Part shown: piece by piece, positions 44,456 to 51,883 of the stretch
How the letters are laid out: each line of letters starts with the position of its first letter
Numbering within the stretch: the stretch's first letter is position 1
Source: Leucobacter sp. cx-42
GTDB lineage: Bacteria > Actinomycetota > Actinomycetes > Actinomycetales > Microbacteriaceae
Reading direction: 5' to 3'
NCBI RefSeq assembly: GCF_014529985.1
Contig: NZ_JACVMU010000013.1
Location: 25,141-89,140 of the forward strand
Length of the DNA stretch: 64,000 bases
Notes under the pieces: generated by a model
The model's database searches: none
Told to the model about the DNA's origin: nothing
Seen by the model: only the letters and a program-made list of their open reading frames with translations
Translations under genes and position numbers: made by a program

Positions 44456-47131
44456 ATGAGCGCACGGAAAAGTCAAAAGCAGGTACAAACCTTGCGCAGG
44501 TTCCGTGCTCATGGTCATGATGTCAGTGTTATCGGTGCGGCCCTCAGTGGAAAGTCAATGCCAAGATCCGAACGGCACAGCTTGGGAGGCACGGCAATGA
44601 AGCGCGGTGAGATGTACCTGAACGCGATTGACATTCTGCAGGGCGGGCGCAGTGTCGAGCTCATCGGTGAGCACGGCAACGGCCGATCGCAACTGCTGCG
44701 CAAGATCCGCGACCACTTTGACACGCTCGGTTGGCGCACGCTTGAGGTGGCAGGCATCGCCTCGTTTGCGCGGGTCTCGCTCGGGGCGTTGAGTATTGCT
44801 GGTTTTGGCGGATCCGCCGATGCGAAAGCCGCCGATAATCGGACTCCGCCCATGCTTACCGCCTTCGACGCGCTCAGTGCGCGGGTGGTGCCTGGCCGAA
44901 CGATCTTCGTGATCGACGATGCCGACAGCCTGGACGAGGCATCCTGGGGAGTGGTGAGTGCGGTAAGCGCAAAGCTTGCCGTCCCCTTCGTGGCGACCCG
45001 CGTGCGAAACGGCATCCGGCACAACGGTCCGCTCGTTACGAATGGCTTCGCGACGGTGTACTCCTTGGATCTCTCACCCATGTCGTATGCCGAGCTTGAG
45101 GAGACCCTCGGCCAGAACTTTGGCTTGCGTTTCGACGAACCCACGATGAGTCGAGTGTTCGCCATGTCTGGCGGAAACATCGGCTTGGCATCGTCGGTGA
45201 TTGACGCCGGTCAGCGGTCGGGGCAGCTCACGGTGACCGACGGGCTCGCGCACGCAAACGGCTCCTTGTGGTCGCCGGCGCTGCGCGCGGTCGTGCAGTC
45301 GATACTGCACTGCCTGACTGACGAGGAGCTTGCTGCGCTCAAAGCGATCGCGATGCTCGGCGCGACCGAGGTGTCGAGTGTGGCGCGGGTGGTTCCGCGG
45401 GAACAGCTGGTGGCACTCGAGGAGCGTGCTTTCATCTCAATTGTGGAGGTGTACGAGCGTCAGCTCGTGACGCTGAATCCGCCGATCATTGAGGACTACT
45501 TCCGTCACGGAGCAAGCAGTGCGCAGCAGGAGCTGCTGCTCGAACAGCTGGGGGCGGATCCCGACCCGACGCCACCGTTGCTCACACGAGCGCGGCAGAC
45601 TCAGGAGCGGGCGGCGTATCTGCGGCTCGTGCAGGAGCGGACCGCGATCCGCACCCTGCGCGCGCGGGAACAGTGGGCGCTGCACCCAACGCTCACGAAT
45701 GCGTCGAGGCTGCTCCTGGTGATGCAGACGGATCCGGGGTGCTCACAGGAAGAAACCGAAGCGGTCATCTCAGAGGCTGCTGCGCTCAGCGGATCCAACC
45801 AGGAGCGGGCCGATTGGGCGCTCGCTCACTCCGCGCACGTCGCCTACGATCTTGGCGACTTCGTCGGGGCGATCGAACTGTTGCGCGCCGAAGCGGCACG
45901 CAACGAGACCAAACGAATCCGTCTGGAGGCCCAGACAGTCCTGTTAGCAACGTGCTTCCTCACCGTGCCTGAGGAGGAACCCTTCGCTGACGTCGATCGT
46001 CTCGCGCTCAGCCAGCACACCAATGACATGGTGACGCTCGCACGGGCACTGTGGTTCCTCGTGCGCGGTGACGCTGGCTTGGCGCACAAGGAGCTGGGTT
46101 TGCATTCCGCGCAGCAGGGGACGGATCCGCGTTTTGACGCCGTACAGATTTACACCGCGCTTGCGCTGGGGGAGCGGGAACGCGCGCTCGCCGCAGCAAA
46201 TGTCGGGCTCGAGAATGCGCAGAGTGAGCTGGACTCGCGCAGGATCCGGATGTATTCGTTCCTGCGCGCGACAGCGTTGCTCACCATGCGCCGGTACGAC
46301 GAGGCAGAGCAAACGGTCGCCGATGCGGTCGGCTTTGGCCTGCTCGCGGGGGAGAACCCACTGAGCCGACTCGGTCTGACGATCTTGAGCGCCTACTTCG
46401 CCAACCGGCGCGGCCACACCGCGCTCGCTCGCGACCTCCAAGCGGACCTCGTGGGCGGTCACTCAGCCGATGGGGCGCTGCCGTTGTTGCATCGTGCATT
46501 CCTTGAGGTGCGACTTACCGCCGACGACGATCTCGCGGACGCGGCTCGTGTTGCACGTGAAACAGGCGACGAGATGTGGGAACGTGGCGCGTACTTCATG
46601 GCCGCGTGGACCTACATCGATGGCATGCGATTCATGCCCGATCGCGCGTCATGGGAGCACGCAAGGGAGCGGATCGCGCAGGTCAACAGCCCCTCCATTC
46701 AGGCCTCTGCGCAGTTCGTGGACGCACTCGTCACAACCGACGTGAGTGCGGTGACAGAGGAGCTCGCGCGCCTCGAGCAAGAGGGGGATCCAGCCTCGAC
46801 GAAGCGATTCGTGGAGAGCGTGCTTGGTGTGCTCCGAGCTGGGGGCCATGATGCAGACGCCGAACTCATCAGGGTGCTCCAGACGCGGGCTGGCGAGTTT
46901 GCAGGGGTGCTCGCGCCGCAGGCGAGCGGGACCGGGAGCAAGCTCAGCACGCGCGAACGCGAGGTCGCAGAACTGGTTGCGGCGGGGCTCTCGAACCCGC
47001 GCATCGCTGAAGCGTTGGTGGTCTCGATCCGCACCGTTGAATCGCACGTCACCAGGCTCATGAAGAAGCTCGGGGCGACCCGCAGGCAGGACATTCGCGA
47101 GCATTTGCTCGCCGCCGACGCCGGACAATAG
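44456..47131 (+). CDS. Large ATP-binding LuxR-family regulator (LAL/MalT-like)
   Basis: An 891-residue transcription regulator. Residues about 45-330 form a STAND/AAA-like NTPase with a degenerate Walker A GEHGNGRS (Lys replaced by Arg) and Walker B TIFVIDDADSLD. The middle (about 400-800) is helical, TPR-like. The C-terminus (about 820-885) is a LuxR helix-turn-helix (LSTREREVAELVAAGLSNPR, SIRTVESHVTRLMKKLGA). The ATG at 44456 follows AGGAGG. Its promoter region is the unusual DnaA-box/G-tract gap, and a parS site lies in its coding sequence. Target genes are unknown. Confidence 0.9.
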   Translation: MSARKSQKQVQTLRRFRAHGHDVSVIGAALSGKSMPRSERHSLGGTAMKRGEMYLNAIDILQGGRSVELIGEHGNGRSQLLRKIRDHFDTLGWRTLEVAGIASFARVSLGALSIAGFGGSADAKAADNRTPPMLTAFDALSARVVPGRTIFVIDDADSLDEASWGVVSAVSAKLAVPFVATRVRNGIRHNGPLVTNGFATVYSLDLSPMSYAELEETLGQNFGLRFDEPTMSRVFAMSGGNIGLASSVIDAGQRSGQLTVTDGLAHANGSLWSPALRAVVQSILHCLTDEELAALKAIAMLGATEVSSVARVVPREQLVALEERAFISIVEVYERQLVTLNPPIIEDYFRHGASSAQQELLLEQLGADPDPTPPLLTRARQTQERAAYLRLVQERTAIRTLRAREQWALHPTLTNASRLLLVMQTDPGCSQEETEAVISEAAALSGSNQERADWALAHSAHVAYDLGDFVGAIELLRAEAARNETKRIRLEAQTVLLATCFLTVPEEEPFADVDRLALSQHTNDMVTLARALWFLVRGDAGLAHKELGLHSAQQGTDPRFDAVQIYTALALGERERALAAANVGLENAQSELDSRRIRMYSFLRATALLTMRRYDEAEQTVADAVGFGLLAGENPLSRLGLTILSAYFANRRGHTALARDLQADLVGGHSADGALPLLHRAFLEVRLTADDDLADAARVARETGDEMWERGAYFMAAWTYIDGMRFMPDRASWEHARERIAQVNSPSIQASAQFVDALVTTDVSAVTEELARLEQEGDPASTKRFVESVLGVLRAGGHDADAELIRVLQTRAGEFAGVLAPQASGTGSKLSTREREVAELVAAGLSNPRIAEALVVSIRTVESHVTRLMKKLGATRRQDIREHLLAADAGQ
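46549..46564. promoter_or_regulatory. parS site inside the LuxR/LAL gene
   Basis: TGTTGCACGTGAAACA matches the TGTTNCACGTGAAACA form of parS exactly. It is about 43 kb from oriC and encodes VARETG in frame. Confidence 0.75.
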
Positions 47132-47253
47132 CCGCCAGCCACCCGCACGAACCTTGCACGAACCCGGCACGCACCCCGTGCCTCACTCACCCGTGACGCG
47201 CGTTGGCGCTCACGCGGAGGAAGCATGCAGAGCCACACCGTAGGCTAGTTACC

Positions 47254-49257
47254 GTGCCACGTCTATTTCGCGTTCTTGCCCCGGCCGTGCTGTTCGCAGT
47301 GGCCATCGCCGCAACCTTCATTGGGCTTGCAATCGGTGGAGCTGCTGACCCGCGGGCGCTTGTCGACCCCGGATCCTTCGTGCGATACGGCTCGCCGATC
47401 GCGCGCACGGTACTGAACCTCGCACTTTCGGGCGTGCTTGGCGCGACCCTGATGGCGGTGTGGGCGTTCGCGACGGATCGCGCCGAGTACCGCATTGCGA
47501 TGGATGTCGCGGCGGCTTCGGCAGCGTTGTCCACAGTGGCATCGGGCGCGGTAATCCTGTTCTCGTACCTTGACTTTGGTGGCCTCGAGTTCTCGGCTGG
47601 CCCGCTCTTCAGCGCCGGCCTCGCACAGTTCCTGACCGAGGTTGAGCTTGGCCAGCTGTGGCTGTTCTCACTGATTCTTTCTGCGGTGACGACGGTTGCT
47701 GCGTTTGCGTTCCGCGGCCGTCGCAGCACGCTGCTTGTGCTCGTTCTTGCGCTCGTGGCCTTCGTGCCGATCGCGTCGCAGGGTCACGCGGCTGGCGCAT
47801 CCGGCCACATGCAGGCAGTGAACGCGCTGCTGGTGCACGTCATTGGCGCAGCGGCGTGGATCGGCGGCCTCGCCGTCCTCGTCTTCGTCTCGCGCTCGGT
47901 CGACCGTGAACGTCTCTCTACCCTCACCGCGCGTTACTCACCGATCGCGCTCCTTGCATTCGTAGGCGTCGCGGCCTCGGGTGTCGTTGCTGCGATGCAG
48001 CGCCTTGGCTCATTCGACGCGCTGTTCAACACCGGTTACGGCCAGCTCATTATCGGCAAGACCGTCACGCTCCTGGTGCTGGGTGTGTTCGGCGCGCTCC
48101 AGCGTCAGCGGATGATTCCGCGGATCGGCACCTCCGAAAAGGGCCGCCGCATCTTCGCCTGGCTCGTCGTGAGTGAGCTTGCGGTAATGGGCATCGTGAG
48201 TGGTTTCGCTGGCTCCCTCGGCCGCACTGCGACTCCGGTCAATCTCGATCCGGCGCGTGACCAGGGCGGCAAGATTTCGCCAGCTGAGTGGCTCACGGGT
48301 GACCCGCTGCCGCCCGAGCTCGGCTTCCAGCAGTACTTCACGGAGTGGAAGTTCGACATTGCTTGGACGCTGGTCTGCGTCTTCGGCGCTGCCTTCTATC
48401 TCGCTGCCGTGATCCGCCTCCGTCGCCGTGGTGACAAGTGGCCGATCGGTCGCACGATCGCGTGGCTCGCTGGTCTGGTCTTCCTGTTCTATGCGACCAA
48501 CGGCGCATTGAACGCATACGAGGCGTACCTCTTCAGCACCCACATGCTCATGCACATGCTGCTGACGATGCTGATCCCGCTCGTGCTGGTGTTGGGTGCG
48601 CCCGTCACGCTTGCGCTGCGTGCGATCCCGAAGCGTACCGATGGCTCGTGGGGTGGCCGTGAGTGGATCATGTGGATGGTTCAGACTCCCTACTCGAAGT
48701 TCATCACTCATCCGATCGTCGCCGCTGTGGTCTTCGTTGGCTCGCTGTGGATCTTCTACTTCACCCCCATGATGCGTTGGTCCATGGAGGCGCACCTGGG
48801 TCACCAGTGGATGATCATCCACTTCCTGATCTCCGGTTATCTCTTCAGCCTCACGATGGTGGGCACTGACCCGATTCCGTATCGTTTCCCGTACCCGCTG
48901 CGCCTGGTCGTGCTGTTCGCGACGATGGCTTCGCACGCCTTCTTCGGCGTGACGCTCATGACGGGTGACAACCTCCTCGGCGCCGACTGGTTCGGGGCGA
49001 TGGGTCGCGAATGGGGCGGTACCCCGATGGAAGACCAGGCGCTCGGTGGTGGCATTGCCTGGGGCATCGGTGAGCTGCCGACCCTCGCGCTTGCGCTCGT
49101 GGTTGCCGTGCAGTGGTCGCGCAACGACCGCAAGGAGCAGAAGCGCCGAGACCGGGCGGCGGATCGCCTGGGCGACGTCGACCTCGAAGCCTACAATGCG
49201 ATGCTGGCCGAGCAGGCGGCGCGTGATGCGCGGGCGGCGAAGCGCGCGCAGCGTTAA
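47254..49257 (+). CDS. CopD / CtaG fusion membrane protein (copper homeostasis, cytochrome oxidase assembly)
   Basis: A 667-residue multi-span protein. The N-terminal half (about 70-330) is a CopD-like copper-transport domain and the C-terminal half (about 350-620) a caa3-type CtaG domain with HMLMHMLLTMLIPL and HQWMIIHFLISGYLFS, whose histidine/methionine residues could hold copper. The GTG at 47254 has TAGGCT 7 bases upstream and no ribosome site, favouring a leaderless mRNA over the upstream TTG at 47203. It ends with a charged cytoplasmic tail. This fusion is widespread in actinobacteria. Confidence 0.9.
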   Translation: MPRLFRVLAPAVLFAVAIAATFIGLAIGGAADPRALVDPGSFVRYGSPIARTVLNLALSGVLGATLMAVWAFATDRAEYRIAMDVAAASAALSTVASGAVILFSYLDFGGLEFSAGPLFSAGLAQFLTEVELGQLWLFSLILSAVTTVAAFAFRGRRSTLLVLVLALVAFVPIASQGHAAGASGHMQAVNALLVHVIGAAAWIGGLAVLVFVSRSVDRERLSTLTARYSPIALLAFVGVAASGVVAAMQRLGSFDALFNTGYGQLIIGKTVTLLVLGVFGALQRQRMIPRIGTSEKGRRIFAWLVVSELAVMGIVSGFAGSLGRTATPVNLDPARDQGGKISPAEWLTGDPLPPELGFQQYFTEWKFDIAWTLVCVFGAAFYLAAVIRLRRRGDKWPIGRTIAWLAGLVFLFYATNGALNAYEAYLFSTHMLMHMLLTMLIPLVLVLGAPVTLALRAIPKRTDGSWGGREWIMWMVQTPYSKFITHPIVAAVVFVGSLWIFYFTPMMRWSMEAHLGHQWMIIHFLISGYLFSLTMVGTDPIPYRFPYPLRLVVLFATMASHAFFGVTLMTGDNLLGADWFGAMGREWGGTPMEDQALGGGIAWGIGELPTLALALVVAVQWSRNDRKEQKRRDRAADRLGDVDLEAYNAMLAEQAARDARAAKRAQR

Positions 49258-49304
49258 TCGCGTCAGTCTAGCTGCCTGCAATGGGCCAGCGATGAAAATG
49301 TGAC

Positions 49305-49350
49305 ATGAGTCCGTACGGAAGCCAACAGGGCGGCCGTACGGACTCATTTG
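49305..49350 (+). terminator. Terminator after the CopD/CtaG gene
   Basis: Perfect 14-bp stem ATGAGTCCGTACGG / CCGTACGGACTCAT with a 15-base loop, followed by TTTG. The rest of the 320-base gap to the SDR gene holds a further hairpin (GGCATG-T-AGC / GCT-G-CATGCC, 49510-49539) and no gene. Confidence 0.85.
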
Positions 49351-49577
49351 TCTCGCCGTAGAGATACATTCCGGACTCGATACGAGTGCAATACAACCCC
49401 CAAGCAAACGCCTTGAGTCCTGATGAGAGGACAAAAATGGGTAGGGCATCTTCCCTGAGAAATCAAGATTGACGTGAGCGGCAACTCGGGTTGAGCATTG
49501 ATGTCACAGGGCATGTAGCGCGGTGCTGTGCTGCATGCCACGACATCGATATTGGGCGTACGCCCCGAGGAGGAACC

Positions 49578-50345
49578 ATGGGTTCAATGCAGGGCAAGAG
49601 CGGTCTGGTAACTGCGAGTGGTGCGGGCATCGGCCGCGCGGCGGCGCTCGCGTTCGCGCGTGAGGGCGCAAATGTTCTCGTCAGTGACATCAGCGAGGCA
49701 ATGGCTGCTGAGACCGTTGAGCTGATCCGCGCCGCCGGTGGTACCGCTGAGTACCTCGTTGCCGACGCTTCGAAGGAAGAAGCTGCAGAGCAGCTCGTTT
49801 CACGTGTCGTTGAGCTCTGGGGCTCGCTCGACTTTGCGCACAACAACGCTGGCATCGGTGCGCCGAACGCTCCCTTCACTGAGCAGGAGGGCCCGGTCTG
49901 GGAGCGCATGTTCAACCTGAACGTGTTCGGCACCATGTACTTCATGAAGCACGAGCTGCGTCAGATGCAGAAGCAGGGTCACGGTGCGATCGTGAACACC
50001 GCTTCGCTCGCGGGCAAGTCGGGCAACCCCGGCCTCTCGGCGTACACCGCGACCAAGTGGTCGGTTATTGGCATGACGAAGGTCGCGGCAGCTGAGAACG
50101 CCGCGGCTGGCATCCGTGTCAACGCGTTCTGCCCCGGCGGCACCATGACTGCCGCGCTCGCTGGCTGGAAGGAAAGCTCGCCCGAGGGGTTCCAGGCAGT
50201 GGCGGATCGCATCCCCATGAAGCGTATGGCGGAGCCCACTGAGCAGGCTGAGGCAGCTGTCTTCCTGTGCTCGGACGCGGCTTCGTACATCACCGGTGTC
50301 GCCCTTGGCGTCGACGGCGGCGACGGCATTCTCGGTCACAACTAA
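49578..50345 (+). CDS. Short-chain dehydrogenase/reductase
   Basis: A 255-residue Rossmann-fold oxidoreductase of the classical SDR type. Cofactor motif TASGAGIGRA (8-17), NNAG, catalytic Ser in NTASLAG and YTATK with the Tyr-x-x-x-Lys pair. The acidic residue after strand 2 (VSDISE) suggests NAD(H). The ATG at 49578 has GAGGAGGAA directly upstream; an upstream in-frame extension is not supported. Substrate unknown. Confidence 0.9.
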   Translation: MGSMQGKSGLVTASGAGIGRAAALAFAREGANVLVSDISEAMAAETVELIRAAGGTAEYLVADASKEEAAEQLVSRVVELWGSLDFAHNNAGIGAPNAPFTEQEGPVWERMFNLNVFGTMYFMKHELRQMQKQGHGAIVNTASLAGKSGNPGLSAYTATKWSVIGMTKVAAAENAAAGIRVNAFCPGGTMTAALAGWKESSPEGFQAVADRIPMKRMAEPTEQAEAAVFLCSDAASYITGVALGVDGGDGILGHN

Positions 50346-50412
50346 GCGGATCCGCCGCTCACGCACCGAGTGACTCCCACGCTGAAATAACCGGCGCGCA
50401 TGAAGGAACGGC

Positions 50413-50446
50413 TGAGGCTCCTGCACCAATCGGTCCAGGAGCCTCA
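50413..50446. terminator. Bidirectional terminator between SDR and dcd
   Basis: TGAGGCTCCTG / CAGGAGCCTCA perfect 11-bp stem between convergent genes. Confidence 0.88.
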
Positions 50447-50457
50447 ACTATAGGGGG

Positions 50458-51063
50458 CTAGTTACCCGGCGCCCCTGCGACCGTGCCAGTGACGTCGGCG
50501 CGGTGGAAGTTCATGTGTGAGCGCGATGCGGTCGGGCCGCGCTGGCCGCGGTAGCGCGAGAAGGTCGCACCCGAGCCGTAGGGTCGCTCAGCGGGGGATG
50601 ACAGCTGGAAGAAGCACAGCTGGCCAATCTTCATGCCGGGCCAGAGGCGGATCGGCAGGGTTGCGACGTTCGACAGCTCGAGGGTGATGTGGCCTTCGAA
50701 GCCGGGGTCGATGAAGCCAGCGGTCGAGTGGGTGAGCAGGCCGAGACGGCCGAGTGAGCTCTTGCCCTCGAGGCGTGCAGCGATGTTGTCGGGCAGGCTG
50801 ACCTGTTCGTAGGTCGAGCCGAGCACGAACTCGCCGGGGTGCAGGATGAAGCCTTCTTCAGGGTCGACCTCGATGAGTCGGGTGAGCTCTGGCTGATCTT
50901 CCGAGGGGTCGATGACCGCGTACTTGTGGTTATCGAAGAGGCGGAAGTAGCGGTCGAGGCGCACGTCAACGCTCGAGGGCTGCACCATTTCGGGTTCGCT
51001 CGGGCTGAGCCCAATGCGTCCGGAGGCGAGTTCGGCGTTAATGTCACGATCTGAGAGCAGCAC
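50458..51063 (-). CDS. dcd: dCTP deaminase, probably bifunctional (dCTP to dUMP)
   Basis: A 201-residue enzyme for dUMP and thus dTTP supply. It has [20 protein letters not shown] with the catalytic Glu nearby ([11 protein letters not shown]) and the C-terminal [18 protein letters not shown]. The [13 protein letters not shown] sequence is that of actinobacterial enzymes that both deaminate dCTP and hydrolyse the dUTP. The start is GTG at 51063; TAGGAT lies 6 bases upstream, suggesting a leaderless transcript that starts inside the end of the tetR gene. Confidence 0.95.
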   Translation of the reverse strand: MLLSDRDINAELASGRIGLSPSEPEMVQPSSVDVRLDRYFRLFDNHKYAVIDPSEDQPELTRLIEVDPEEGFILHPGEFVLGSTYEQVSLPDNIAARLEGKSSLGRLGLLTHSTAGFIDPGFEGHITLELSNVATLPIRLWPGMKIGQLCFFQLSSPAERPYGSGATFSRYRGQRGPTASRSHMNFHRADVTGTVAGAPGN

Positions 51064-51072
51064 AGGTCAATC

Positions 51073-51759
51073 CTACGTTGGAATCTCTTCAGTAATGGCA
51101 AAGAGGAGCTCTGCAATCCGATCGCCGAGTTCGCTGAGTCCCTCGGGGGCGTCATAGCCGCCGATTGCTGAGATGCGGAACGAGCGTTCGTAGACCGACC
51201 CAAGCACGATCATTGCGTTCTCGCTTGGCAGTGAGAAGCGTCGGCCAGCAACGTGCAGAATCTCGTCAACGAGGTCGGCGAGCTCGGCGCGGAACTTGCT
51301 CACGAAGTCAGTGAAGTGGAGAGATTCGCTCGGTTCGCGCATTGCGAGGAGTAAAAATTCGGTCTCAAGTGCGAACCACTTTGCCTCATCACCGGTTTCG
51401 AAGAAGAAATCTGCGACGTAGGCGGCCGCTTCTTCGGTGCTGATGGGGCACGCTTGCTCGGCAAGATGTGGCATGAGTTCGGTGGTGCGAATGCGCAGAT
51501 CTGCTGCGCGCTGCGCGTATGCGCGGTTGAAGAGTTCGACGAACAATTCTTCTTTGCTCGAGAAGTTTGAGTAGAACGCACCGCGCGTAAAACCGGCGCG
51601 ACTCGTAATGAGTTCAACGGATGCGGCCTGGAACCCGGTCTCGGTGAACACCTCGAACGCGGCATCGAGCAGGCGTGCGCGCGTCTCCTGTCGGCGTGCG
51701 CTTGGCACAGCTTCGGTGAGGTGTGTGGTGTCGGGTATCTCGGAGAGCATTTGCACCAT
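51073..51759 (-). CDS. TetR-family repressor
   Basis: A 228-residue regulator. The N-terminal helix-turn-helix (about 22-70) reads RLLDAAFEVFTETGFQAAS and GFTRGAFYSNFSSKEELF; the C-terminal part is a ligand-binding helical bundle. It diverges from the MMPL/YhgE pair with 124 bases between, and two palindromic operators (51802-51839) lie there. It very probably represses itself and the exporter genes and is released by their substrate. An in-frame ATG 3 codons later is an alternative start. Confidence 0.92.
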   Translation of the reverse strand: MVQMLSEIPDTTHLTEAVPSARRQETRARLLDAAFEVFTETGFQAASVELITSRAGFTRGAFYSNFSSKEELFVELFNRAYAQRAADLRIRTTELMPHLAEQACPISTEEAAAYVADFFFETGDEAKWFALETEFLLLAMREPSESLHFTDFVSKFRAELADLVDEILHVAGRRFSLPSENAMIVLGSVYERSFRISAIGGYDAPEGLSELGDRIAELLFAITEEIPT

Positions 51760-51801
51760 TCTCCCATCTCTTCCGCACTCGGAGGTTCCTGAGAATAGTC
51801 G

Positions 51802-51839
51802 GATACACCAGTGTATCGAAACGGATACACTTATGTATC
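51802..51839. promoter_or_regulatory. Tandem TetR-type operators
   Basis: Two 16-bp dyads 22 bp apart: GATACAC-CA-GTGTATC (51802-51817) with perfect 7-bp arms and GATACAC-TT-ATGTATC (51824-51839) with one mismatch. The centre-to-centre spacing is about two helical turns, so two dimers could bind on the same face. The position between divergent tetR and exporter genes is diagnostic. Confidence 0.85.
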
Positions 51840-51883
51840 GAATAGTCGATGCACAACTGTATCGGCCGTACCGAAAGGTCAGA

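Noticed and set aside
49798..49813. GTTTCACGTGTCGT in the SDR gene as a parS
   Set aside because: Right arm does not match; half site only.
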